Below, one piece after another: positions 23,309-31,964 of a DNA stretch of 39,974 bases. This DNA is from Chloroflexota bacterium (GTDB taxonomy: Bacteria; Chloroflexota; Anaerolineae; Aggregatilineales; J027): contig JAKEEQ010000478.1 of assembly GCA_022616515.1 (NCBI GenBank), positions 1 to 39,974 of the forward strand, given 5' to 3'. A program made the position numbers and the translations under genes. The notes below the pieces were generated by a model. The model ran no database searches, was not told where the DNA came from, and saw only the letters and a program-made list of their open reading frames with translations. Within the stretch, counting starts at the first letter, position 1, and each line of letters opens with the position of its first letter.

Positions 23309-25426
23309 TTACGATGAGCCATACAGTTCCTTTTCCAGATCCATCGCCCGGTTAAAAAGCAGCCACGTACCCTCATTCTGCACATCAAACAGGAAATGGT
23401 AACGCGGTAGACTGCCGATCAGGCGGCGGTGTTGACTGTTGAGATGTCCAAAAGCCGGGTCATCGGCAAAGACATGCAGCCCCTGCCGCTGGTTGAAGAT
23501 GACCCGGATCGGGCAGTTCTCAAAGATCAGGCGGGCTTTGCCTTCCAAAAAGACGGATAGGTTCTGATCGACCATAATTGCTTTCTTGCGCTTGGTGCGG
23601 AAGGTCTTAGCCGCTTCAATGAGGAAATCCAGCAGCGCCGGGTGGCGCATCAGGCGATAGACTTCATCCACCGCAATAATGCGCGGCTGCTCATCCAGCA
23701 AACTATCGCGACGGATGGCAGATAGCACCTGTGTATAAGCCAGCGCCACCATCACCGGATCACTTTCCAGTTCATGGAAGGAGAAGACACGCGGGCCAAG
23801 CTGGCCCTGACGTCGCCCAAAATCCACCGTCGTTTGCCCATTGAGAAAGCGTGACCACGGCCCGGAGCCAATACACAGCGCCGCCAGCTCATCAGCCAGA
23901 TTACGCGCCAGCGTCTGGATACGCGGCTGCTCACCGAGGCCCGCGATGATGTCGCAGATAGTGTCACAGGTCGGTGACTGGTCGGGCGTGATTCCTTCCA
24001 GTGACGGATAACGCCCATACGCAAGCTCAAGGGCCTTCGCCAGCAAGCCACGCTCCAGATTGGACGGCTGGGTACCGGATAGACGACGACCCAGCACCGT
24101 CTCATAAATGCGAATGGTGTGTGAGGTCTGCTCCAGCAGCGTCGGGAACATGACATCCTGTGGATTGAGCCGGGTGGCCTGACTGAGAGCATACAGCGGC
24201 ACATCAAAGGCATCGGCAATGAGTTTGCCGTGGCCCATCGGCTCCAGCAGGTCAAAGGGCGTGCCCAGTTCAGCATATTCACGTGTCAGATAACTATTCA
24301 GCGCGAACGATTTCCCGAAACCAGTCATGCCCACCCAGACCTCATGGCTGGCGTGTTTGGTGGCCCGCCACGACTGGTAAAACACCGGATAAGCCCCCTC
24401 GACCGCTTCGCCGCGCATGACACCGTCGGTGTGCGACAGCTTGGGATAACCCAGCGGACCGAAGGCCAGCGCTGCTTCACTGGAGGTCACTGGCCATGTC
24501 CCATCCGGCAGACCAATCGTGCGCGTCTTGATGGGTGCAAAGAATCTGACAGACCGCGACAACAGCTCGCCGATCTCAGGCCGCATCCGTACCCAGGGAC
24601 GTAGATGATTAGCCACCGCCTGCACCCACTCCTTGAGGGTGGGCAGGTCATAAGCAGGCACGGCCACGATGAGCTGCATCTCATGCAGGGCATCGCCATC
24701 GTTGAGTTCTTGCAGCGTCCTCCGGCAGTCGTGAATACGCCGCACTGAGCGGCTGTCCTCACCGGACGCCGTCGCCAGATGGGTCTGGTAAGCCAGGATG
24801 ATGGATTCGATCTTGTCCGTGGCGGTATGGCGGTCATAGGTGCGCGGGATGTCCACACATAACGCCAGTGGTAGATTGAGGCGCAGCACATCGACCAGCG
24901 GCTCGAAGAAATTCCAGGTAGCAGGCATGAACTCATAACTGCTGAGCACCGCCCACACCGCTCGCCCGCCGGGACGCCCCACCGGATTCAGATGCCACAG
25001 CGGGCGCTCACACAACTCATAGCGTCCCGTGAGCAGTGGCGGAAATGGCGCGGGGATCACGGCTGTCTCAAAAGTCGCTGACAGGGTACCGGCCAGCGCT
25101 GCCGGGTTTTCATTGGACCACAGCGCCATGCTGTACAGGGTGCGCTGGTAATTGGCCGACTCCTGCAAACGCTCATAACTGCGGCGGTAGGCCATCAGGA
25201 GCTGCTGCCGACGTTCGCTGGCGGTTCGCGCCGCTTTGCTGACCTGACCAATTTTGTCGGCCAGATCGGCCGGTCTTTGCCAGCAGCACAGCCGGGCGGG
25301 TCCGGTTAAGCCACGCAGCCAGTTGGCAAAACGAAGCTGCATACTCTGCACGACCGACACGTCATCCTGGATCGCCATGTCAAAGGGCGCGATCTGGAAG
25401 GTATGCACGGGCAGCTCAACCGGCAT
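23309..25426 (-). CDS. virB4: VirB4/TraC-type secretion ATPase
   Basis: A 705-residue ATPase that powers assembly and operation of the transfer channel at the inner face of the membrane. Walker A GMTGFGKS is at 366-373, and Walker B lies in PRIIAVDEVYRLM about 220 residues later. It is followed by the typical RKKAIMVDQNLSVF and the FENCPIRVIFNQ region that precedes the C-terminal helices. The N-terminal ~300 residues are the less conserved VirB4 N-domain. The ATG at 25426 overlaps the previous stop (TGATG) and has GGAGG nine bases upstream. A GTG one codon earlier (25429) is also possible but is out of register with the ribosome site. Confidence 0.92.
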   Translation of the reverse strand: MPVELPVHTFQIAPFDMAIQDDVSVVQSMQLRFANWLRGLTGPARLCCWQRPADLADKIGQVSKAARTASERRQQLLMAYRRSYERLQESANYQRTLYSMALWSNENPAALAGTLSATFETAVIPAPFPPLLTGRYELCERPLWHLNPVGRPGGRAVWAVLSSYEFMPATWNFFEPLVDVLRLNLPLALCVDIPRTYDRHTATDKIESIILAYQTHLATASGEDSRSVRRIHDCRRTLQELNDGDALHEMQLIVAVPAYDLPTLKEWVQAVANHLRPWVRMRPEIGELLSRSVRFFAPIKTRTIGLPDGTWPVTSSEAALAFGPLGYPKLSHTDGVMRGEAVEGAYPVFYQSWRATKHASHEVWVGMTGFGKSFALNSYLTREYAELGTPFDLLEPMGHGKLIADAFDVPLYALSQATRLNPQDVMFPTLLEQTSHTIRIYETVLGRRLSGTQPSNLERGLLAKALELAYGRYPSLEGITPDQSPTCDTICDIIAGLGEQPRIQTLARNLADELAALCIGSGPWSRFLNGQTTVDFGRRQGQLGPRVFSFHELESDPVMVALAYTQVLSAIRRDSLLDEQPRIIAVDEVYRLMRHPALLDFLIEAAKTFRTKRKKAIMVDQNLSVFLEGKARLIFENCPIRVIFNQRQGLHVFADDPAFGHLNSQHRRLIGSLPRYHFLFDVQNEGTWLLFNRAMDLEKELYGSS

Positions 25427-25902
25427 CACGACACCTCCAGCAGGTGGTCATCCAGCGGCCCTTCGACGAAGACCAGATCATCGTCGCTGAGCGCCTCCGG
25501 ACGTGACACCCACTGGCTAGCGGGTGTCAGCGTCGGGTGATCTGGTGGGGCGAACAATGCATCCCCATCAATAACGGTGATCGCGCTTACGGGCAAATCC
25601 AGTGTCTCACTCAGCCGCGCTGCCAGTCCATCCGGCTGCCGGGCTGCCAGCAGAATGAGGCGACCGCGCAGGCCCAGCGACCAGCGCAGCCACAGCGGCA
25701 TACCGTGCCGCTGCCCGGTCAGGATGAGTACACTCATGGCAACGCCGACCGCGACCACGACGGTAAACCCGCCCATGAAGATGCCGCCCAGCGCGAAGCA
25801 CAGACCCCCGGTCACGCCGCTCAGCAGCCAGCGTTTGAAGGGAATGCCCAGCAACCCTTTTTCGTCGCGCCGCAGCACATGCGATTTGAAGTCGGCGGCC
25901 AT
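25426..25902 (-). CDS. VirB3/PrgI-like membrane component
   Basis: A 158-residue protein with a basic N-terminus (FKSHVLRRDEKGLLGIPFKRW). A hydrophobic hairpin follows (about residues 26-62), then another weakly hydrophobic segment and a soluble acidic tail. Size, membrane hairpin, and position between the pilin-like gene and virB4 match VirB3/PrgI-type subunits, which anchor the VirB4 ATPase to the membrane. Sequence motifs alone would not prove it. The gene starts inside the stop of the preceding gene (TGATG), and its own stop overlaps the virB4 start. Confidence 0.65.
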   Translation of the reverse strand: MAADFKSHVLRRDEKGLLGIPFKRWLLSGVTGGLCFALGGIFMGGFTVVVAVGVAMSVLILTGQRHGMPLWLRWSLGLRGRLILLAARQPDGLAARLSETLDLPVSAITVIDGDALFAPPDHPTLTPASQWVSRPEALSDDDLVFVEGPLDDHLLEVS

Positions 25903-26144
25903 CAGGTGAAGGAGATGAAGCTGGCGACGGACGAGGCGATGAGCACGAAGATGAGACCCATCACCACCTGGCTGGATGCCTGCGGATTATTGCGCTTCCA
26001 GTCGGCGATAATGGGCAAGCTGGAGCCGAGGTACATGACGCCCAGCCCGATAAAACCTAAGAAAGCGATCATCGGGGCGATGACTTGCGCCAGCGATTGT
26101 AGATCGGTGAAAAAGGCTTCAATTTCAGTGGTGAGATTTTGCAT
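25902..26144 (-). CDS. Pilin-like (VirB2/TrbC-type) two-helix membrane protein
   Basis: The protein has 80 residues from the ATG that follows GGAGG six bases upstream. An earlier in-frame ATG at 26156 overlaps that ribosome site and is not favoured. Two hydrophobic helices (about residues 20-47 and 60-78) are joined by a short basic loop (DWKRNNPQ). This matches VirB2/TrbC-family pilin subunits in size, topology and position at the head of the VirB operon. It lacks a clear long signal peptide. If it is a pilin it may be inserted directly, as in some Gram-positive systems. Confidence 0.65.
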   Translation of the reverse strand: MQNLTTEIEAFFTDLQSLAQVIAPMIAFLGFIGLGVMYLGSSLPIIADWKRNNPQASSQVVMGLIFVLIASSVASFISFT

Positions 26145-26172
26145 AAGAACCTCCATAAACTGGTCAACAAAG

Positions 26173-26189
26173 TCACACAGTGGTGTGTG
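26173..26189. repeat. Palindromic element CACACA-GTGG-TGTGTG in the VirB operon leader
   Basis: An imperfect-spacer palindrome, 29 bases before the preferred start of the pilin-like gene. The same two blocks (TCACACA and TGGTGTGTG), with a longer spacer, recur at 31619-31641 on the far side of the AT-rich cargo. It could be an operator or part of a cargo boundary. Confidence 0.5.
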
Positions 26190-26216
26190 TCTCCAGCCTA
26201 GCGGAGGTTCTGAGGT

Positions 26217-26237
26217 TGTGGGGTGTAGGTTTTTGTG
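26217..26237 (-). promoter_or_regulatory. Shared transfer-regulon motif, copy B
   Basis: Read on the minus strand: CACAAAAACCTAC-N2-CCCACA, 72 bases before the pilin-like gene. It matches copy A (11063-11083) at 19 of 21 positions and in orientation relative to the downstream gene. Probably a shared promoter or activator element of the transfer operons. Confidence 0.55.
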
Positions 26238-26360
26238 GCAGTGGGTGGAATTTTACATGAGGATTTTTGAACTGCTTGAAGAACGGAAGAGTTATGTTGC
26301 TATGTTTCAAACAGAATTTCGCGTACGCAATACCAATAAGTCACAAAGAAATACCGGGCA

Positions 26361-29300
26361 TCATCTGCTCGTACGTTCCTTATCGTCTAATCCGGTCAAC
26401 ACTTGATATATTGGTGTCCAATCAGGCATAGACCAAGTGGCAATACCTATTATGTCTTCAAAGAAGGGGGCAGACTCGAAATCCGCACGAAGCTGCGTCC
26501 AATTGACTACAGATAGAAGGAATTGTTCCATAGACTGACCATCTAAAATATTGAAAGCCAAGCAGTATTGCCCAAAGTCAGCTTTTAGATATGCAATGCC
26601 CCCAAGTGCACTACCGCGTGAAGATCCAAATGGAATCGAATTTGCTACCTGAACGGCCTCGTCATAATGATCTAACTTAGCTAGCAGTACAGATATTTTA
26701 TGAAGTAGATCATTTAGTTCTATCAGGCTCAAGAAGCAATAATCTCTCGCGAGAAATAGTACTTCTAGTGCTTTTTCATTATTTTTTAATTGGATTTGCT
26801 TTTCGGCAATACCTACTAGAACCATTGCACGAGCTTGTTCCATTCTGATGTGCCGATTTCCCTGGATTGACGGGACAAAGGTTAACATGTGATCCAGAAT
26901 TTCCTCAGTCTTTTTCTTAAGACCAAGACTGAGTAAGCGGTCTGAAATAGTGTCAAGAAGATAACTTTGGTAGCTAAAATCTCCAATTGCTTTCCAAAAA
27001 TCTATACTCATATCGATTTCATTTGCATCTATTAGTTTTTCTATAATATTGTTGAAGTGATTACTATCAATTGTAACCTCCCCAAAAACTTCTGCGGTAT
27101 GTTGTACCGTGTTAAATATCTGCTTTACAAGGTTAATATTAGAATGTTGTAGCAGCTGTGCTGTAAACTGTATAATCAACCTTGATTGTTGGCCAAGTTG
27201 AATTCTTTCGATGAATTTATTAAGTAAATTGGTAGCTTCACCATGTCTACCAAGTTTCGATAGAGTAGTTAAAACACAGACCATTATTTCGCACTTCGTC
27301 CATGTAAAATCCGTATATGTTTGGAACTGATCTACTGAAACTAATGCCATTACTTCATCCAGAACAAGAGTTGCTTCTTCACTCAGACCTACAGCAGCAA
27401 GTTGTCTACAAACTTTTGCAAGAGTTTCGTGATTAATATCAGTATTATCACCTGTGATATGCACATCTTGCACCAAAATAAGACGTGCTTCCTCCTGTTG
27501 ACCTAGTTTCAGAAGTGCGTCAATTATCTCAGCTAGTAAATAATCGCGATTAGCGTGATCTTCTAAAGCAGTTGTTAAACTGATAGCTTGTCCATGCTGA
27601 GAACTAACCACAAGTTGTTTGACTATGAGTGAAAGTGTATAAATTTGATCGCTAGTATGCATAAGCGAAACTAAGAAGTCTACGATACTATTAAAATTAT
27701 TTTCTTTTAAGGCATGGTAGATAATATGCTCTACTAGTGTTTCGTAGTTAGTTAACCCCTTAAGAGATAATTGGCTTAATATATCGGTTACGATCTGCGT
27801 CAAAAGTACTTCGTCATCGATTTCGAAGGCGCGAAAAGCAACATACAGAGCTAAGCGAGTTTTATTTTTAAGATTATAAGAATGTTTTGCTATCGACAAG
27901 AGACTTTCTAAAGTATTTGAGCTTTCTGTGTTGACTGCAATCATAACTGAGATTTCACATAAGATCTCATCTGATTCTATGACTTTTAGTAATTCTAATG
28001 CGCTATGGATTTGATCCCGCTCAATGAAGTGAATACACATTAGATTAAGAATTTGATCGCGCATATTTGCTATATTGGTGGTAGGTGCCCCAAAAGAGTT
28101 GACAACTTCATTTAGTATCTCTGTGGCTTGGTCTAGCCACCCTCTATGAATCATATTGTTGGCGATAAAGCGGAGAATTTTTGCATAATTAGGGTCATTA
28201 TCTTTTATAGAATGGACAAATGATAGTGTACGATCTATGTCTATTTCTTGTTCCGAGTGCTCTATCAAACTACAGATTATTCTTTCTACATCTCCTACAT
28301 ACTCAATTTGGGCAGTCAAACCAAGGACTTGTTGTACTTGAGAAGTGTTTTGTAAAACCTGTGTAATACACTGTAAAGCATCCGTAAGAGATGCTTTATT
28401 ATCCCATTTCTCTATCATATCAAGAATCTGTTGGACGTGATCGCTATCTTTCAGATATTTGGCTATACCACATATTGTTTTCGATATTTCCCAAGTATAC
28501 AATTGATCTTGATTATTATTAAGTGATATTAGATGATCTAAAATTATTTGCATTTGTTCGGGCTTCTGTGAAATGCGAGCAATGATTGTAAGAGCTTGGC
28601 TTCTATGCAATGCATTTGTGCTTCGCTGGAAAAATTCTAAAGACGCATCGACAATTTCTTGGACCTCTTTTGATGTGGTAAGAGTTATACAGTTAACTAT
28701 ATCTTGTAAAGTATCGATGTATAAAAGGTCATCCTCTATAACCGCAATTTGTTCAAGTGCAAGTTGGAGTTCCCCGCGTTTTGCGAAGGCAATAGCAATC
28801 TTCGAGGCTATGATCGAACGTTTCAAACTGCTATCAAGAGATAGTTTAATAACATTTGCAGATTGATAGTTACCCTGTTCAACAAAAGATCCAGCGATCT
28901 CGGCTAGAGCATTATGGTATAAACTACGTTCTCCCGAAAAATCGTCTTCGCTAAGCAAGTCAACAATCTTTTGAGCTTCGGCAATCAAGCCATTTTGAGC
29001 TAAGGCGATTGAAATTTGGGCTAAGCGCTCTGCTTGGCTACGCCTAGAGTTTAGTTGTAACACAACATTTCTAGCCTTTTGAAAAAAAGGTAACGCTTGT
29101 GAGACGTCTTGTTTAGCCACCTCATTAGCGATTCCTAGGATTGTCGCACTCTGCTCCCATTTGTTTTGGCCTAAATCAAGTATATCCACTCCAACTGCAG
29201 GAAATCCTGTCTGACCAAATTTCTTAGCGATCATTTGAAGAAGAGGTTCAACAACGATTTTGTTAGAATTAATTGTTGCTAATATTTCATCTACGACTCG

Positions 29301-31106
29301 CTGAGATAGGTCCGAGAGATTGTGTTGATGTAAGTACTCTAAGAGTTGAAGTAATGAACCAATTTTAATTGGAGCAGATTCAATAGATTGGACAATCATG
29401 AAAGCTTTTTCAATAAGTTCCATTGGTGGCTTTCCTTGAATACTGGTTTTACCCTCAACCACCTGAAGAATTCCTTTGAACTGTTGTTGCAATGTAGACC
29501 TAAGAAGAGCGTGGTCGACTGCCTCACCCTCATGTCCTATCCTTACTAGAGTATCCAAATCTATATCATGATACATGTCGACCTGCTGGCTTATAACTTG
29601 GCGAACAGCCCATAACTTTGCGAGTTCTTCAAATTCTTGATTAGAAAGAGGATCTTGATAATGTTCTATTAGGAGCCCAAGATCAAATACAAATGGATTA
29701 TGAGTACCATGTACAAGAAGTTTAAGTTCCATCCATTTTGGGGAACCTGTAAACAACTTGATTAATTCAGTTTGGCGACCCGCTTCCAACATGTGGTAAG
29801 CAAAATGATCCCACATATAAAGTTCATCGTGGGCTAACTCGTACCAGTTGTTTGTGTTATAACTATCGAGTAAGCGCTCGTGAAGTTGAAGCTGTTTTGT
29901 TTGTGTGATTCGATAGTGCATATTTGTTTCATCATCAAGCAAAAAGTCTTGAAATGATTGATGAAACAGACGAAAAGGTCCATCTGGCAAATCGCCTACC
30001 AAATATTGGTTACATTTTCTCAAGGGTGCAACAAGATCTTGTCCTATAACCTGTTCTAGCCTCTGCCGAGTCAATCCTGCACCGCTTGAGATCGCAACTA
30101 GTCCCAACAATGGCTCATTAACTTGGAACCAATCATCTTCATTCCGTCCTATTTCACGGTTAATAAAGTCTAGATAAAGTCCACTCAGACCTTCGGGCAA
30201 CTCGAAATCTGCTAAATCTATACCAGCGGTCAAATTTGGTAATATGTTATCGATAACCATGTTGGCATATAGAAAGACCCCATCGGCTGCTTGGGTAATT
30301 CGTTCTACCAATTGTTCTTGGTCAGTATCTACAATCTGATACAATTTTTTGCGAGCATAACGTAAAATGTCTTCATTCTGTTGCGGAGCATCATTAACAA
30401 GGTCAATTGAAGGCGAGTTGCGGAACAGTTTTAGGATTCGCGGATCATTTCGTGATGTTGTAACGAAACGTACCTTTTCTGGAAAATCCTCGTGTACTCC
30501 GGCCAATAAATGAACTATGGTAGGGTTACCTGTGTAGGTGAAAGCTTCATCAAGCGAGTCGATTAACAATACAATTTGCTCATCAAATCCCTTAGAATAA
30601 AGTTCTAGTAGCGGGTCTCTGATAGTAAGGTTGAAGCTTTTTTCATCATCGATACTACCTAGGTCTAATTGTTCAATATAAACACCAGTTGCAGTACCAT
30701 ACAATTTGCCAATATGTTGAGAAACCTTGATTTCTGTCTTATCGCCCAAACGTGATACGAGAGCATCTGAATATCCTGGAATATTTTTTACTAGTTGCTC
30801 TGCTAGTTGTTTCGACATCGTCCGTGGTGAAACAGTTCCAGACCCGGCCACACAAAAATGAGCAGCACCGACCTTCTCACGAAATTGTTGTAACTGATGA
30901 GCTATATCAAATCTATCGGAAACAGGTCCATAGCCAGCGAGCCATGCACATATCATGCTCTTTCCAACGCCGGGCTTCCCTGTAAGTAAGAGTACCCTCT
31001 CGGTGCGCAAATTTACCCACTCGATAACTTGTTGGAGTAGCCATTCACGGCCAGTGAATTCGGAAAGGTTTTGGGAAATTCTGCGAGGAATTCGTGGATC
31101 AATCAT
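26361..31106 (-). CDS. Giant STAND/NACHT-like NTPase with ~1100-residue helical-repeat sensor
   Basis: A 1581-residue protein. Residues ~15-300 form a P-loop NTPase: Walker A GKPGVGKS at 43-50, Walker B VLLIDSLDEA at about 179-188, sensor FVTTSRNDPRIL near 214. A winged-helix-like region follows (PFRLFHQSFQDFLLDD). From ~430 to the end it consists of degenerate helical hairpin repeats of the TPR/HEAT type (many LLxxL, AxxL and ALxxxxxI patterns). There is no N-terminal effector domain: the protein starts 16 residues before the NTPase, so an effector would have to come from a partner. The obvious one is the membrane protein encoded 46 bases upstream. The gene is strongly AT-rich compared with its neighbours, which signals a separate origin. 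Likely role: defence or programmed-response switch (inference). Confidence 0.8.
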   Translation of the reverse strand: MIDPRIPRRISQNLSEFTGREWLLQQVIEWVNLRTERVLLLTGKPGVGKSMICAWLAGYGPVSDRFDIAHQLQQFREKVGAAHFCVAGSGTVSPRTMSKQLAEQLVKNIPGYSDALVSRLGDKTEIKVSQHIGKLYGTATGVYIEQLDLGSIDDEKSFNLTIRDPLLELYSKGFDEQIVLLIDSLDEAFTYTGNPTIVHLLAGVHEDFPEKVRFVTTSRNDPRILKLFRNSPSIDLVNDAPQQNEDILRYARKKLYQIVDTDQEQLVERITQAADGVFLYANMVIDNILPNLTAGIDLADFELPEGLSGLYLDFINREIGRNEDDWFQVNEPLLGLVAISSGAGLTRQRLEQVIGQDLVAPLRKCNQYLVGDLPDGPFRLFHQSFQDFLLDDETNMHYRITQTKQLQLHERLLDSYNTNNWYELAHDELYMWDHFAYHMLEAGRQTELIKLFTGSPKWMELKLLVHGTHNPFVFDLGLLIEHYQDPLSNQEFEELAKLWAVRQVISQQVDMYHDIDLDTLVRIGHEGEAVDHALLRSTLQQQFKGILQVVEGKTSIQGKPPMELIEKAFMIVQSIESAPIKIGSLLQLLEYLHQHNLSDLSQRVVDEILATINSNKIVVEPLLQMIAKKFGQTGFPAVGVDILDLGQNKWEQSATILGIANEVAKQDVSQALPFFQKARNVVLQLNSRRSQAERLAQISIALAQNGLIAEAQKIVDLLSEDDFSGERSLYHNALAEIAGSFVEQGNYQSANVIKLSLDSSLKRSIIASKIAIAFAKRGELQLALEQIAVIEDDLLYIDTLQDIVNCITLTTSKEVQEIVDASLEFFQRSTNALHRSQALTIIARISQKPEQMQIILDHLISLNNNQDQLYTWEISKTICGIAKYLKDSDHVQQILDMIEKWDNKASLTDALQCITQVLQNTSQVQQVLGLTAQIEYVGDVERIICSLIEHSEQEIDIDRTLSFVHSIKDNDPNYAKILRFIANNMIHRGWLDQATEILNEVVNSFGAPTTNIANMRDQILNLMCIHFIERDQIHSALELLKVIESDEILCEISVMIAVNTESSNTLESLLSIAKHSYNLKNKTRLALYVAFRAFEIDDEVLLTQIVTDILSQLSLKGLTNYETLVEHIIYHALKENNFNSIVDFLVSLMHTSDQIYTLSLIVKQLVVSSQHGQAISLTTALEDHANRDYLLAEIIDALLKLGQQEEARLILVQDVHITGDNTDINHETLAKVCRQLAAVGLSEEATLVLDEVMALVSVDQFQTYTDFTWTKCEIMVCVLTTLSKLGRHGEATNLLNKFIERIQLGQQSRLIIQFTAQLLQHSNINLVKQIFNTVQHTAEVFGEVTIDSNHFNNIIEKLIDANEIDMSIDFWKAIGDFSYQSYLLDTISDRLLSLGLKKKTEEILDHMLTFVPSIQGNRHIRMEQARAMVLVGIAEKQIQLKNNEKALEVLFLARDYCFLSLIELNDLLHKISVLLAKLDHYDEAVQVANSIPFGSSRGSALGGIAYLKADFGQYCLAFNILDGQSMEQFLLSVVNWTQLRADFESAPFFEDIIGIATWSMPDWTPIYQVLTGLDDKERTSR

Positions 31107-31152
31107 GTAATTCTTCCAAGATAAATAATGCGACCAATGGCGAATATGGTTG

Positions 31153-31530
31153 TTAGTCGTCGAGATCTAAGTTATCGATTTTGACACCGATAACTTGTCC
31201 ATCTTTCTTTACTTCATCAGCTTTCTGATCAACGCTGTATTTGCCGCCAGTTACCAAGTTAGCTTCGATACCAATAACGTTCCCTTTAACTTTTTTAATC
31301 CATTGCCGAGCGTTGACTGATAAACCGGTGTCTTCTGCATCGCTAGAAGTATCTAACTCAATTTTCAACGTAAGAAAGAGTAAAATAAGGAAAATGGTAA
31401 CAAACACAAACAGTACGTGTATGAAATGAATATTTTGGAACTGATTAAAGGCAACTAGTAAAAATGCAGCTAGTAAATTTAATAATAATGCGATGAGGGC
31501 ATCAACAATGACAACTACCCACGTTTTCAT
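31153..31530 (-). CDS. Two-helix membrane protein, possible effector partner of the STAND NTPase
   Basis: The protein has 125 residues from the ATG with AGGTGA six bases upstream; an in-frame ATG at 31560 has none. Two long hydrophobic helices (about residues 4-28 and 36-56) form a hairpin. A soluble domain of ~65 residues follows, containing twice the strand pattern G-x-VIG-(I/V)-x-x-(N/D): NVIGIEAN and QVIGVKIDN. The last residues are acidic (NLDLDD). It is AT-rich like the STAND gene, 46 bases upstream of it, on the same strand. A small membrane hairpin paired with an effector-less STAND NTPase fits a membrane-disrupting or membrane-anchoring effector, which is inference. No family name is claimed. 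Confidence 0.7.
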   Translation of the reverse strand: MKTWVVVIVDALIALLLNLLAAFLLVAFNQFQNIHFIHVLFVFVTIFLILLFLTLKIELDTSSDAEDTGLSVNARQWIKKVKGNVIGIEANLVTGGKYSVDQKADEVKKDGQVIGVKIDNLDLDD

Positions 31531-31964
31531 ACTTAGTTCACCTAGATATCTAGTTTGCACAGTTGAATTTTAACACAATAGCGGTTTCTTTTGCCTAAAG
31601 TCCTTGCCTTTGAAGATTTCACACATCGCATCTGGTGTGTGCCTTAATCAGAATCAATGTGAATATAGACAGGAATCCAGTCGGATTCACTATAATGGGT
31701 TAAATAGCTTGTGCGCTTTTATGTCCAGTTGCTACCCGTATGCTATCTTTCAGAAGGACTGTGAGCCAAGAGGCAATTAAGGGAGGTTTTGCAACTTTAG
31801 ACCACTCCATTCGAACGCATGCTTGTGTTTAAAAGAGACTTTTCTGTTGGGATGACAATCCATTTAACCGTAGAAAATCACTGTATCTATACATGGTTAT
31901 TGCTCTATCAGTTGTTAGAGTCAAACGGAAAGCATCCCAGCAAGCAACATCCGTCGCGACTGCA
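31531..31964. other. AT-rich intergenic region between the STAND module and the second transfer operon
   Basis: About 430 bases without a convincing gene. It contains the leader of the two-gene STAND module, the TCACACA...TGGTGTGTG element (31619-31641), a perfect palindrome GAATCC-AGTC-GGATTC (31673-31688) and a plus-strand TATAAT at 31691-31696 with no good -35. The plus-strand open frame from 31819 has no ribosome site and runs antisense into the next gene, so it is not called. The transition to GC-rich sequence is near 31960. Confidence 0.5.
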
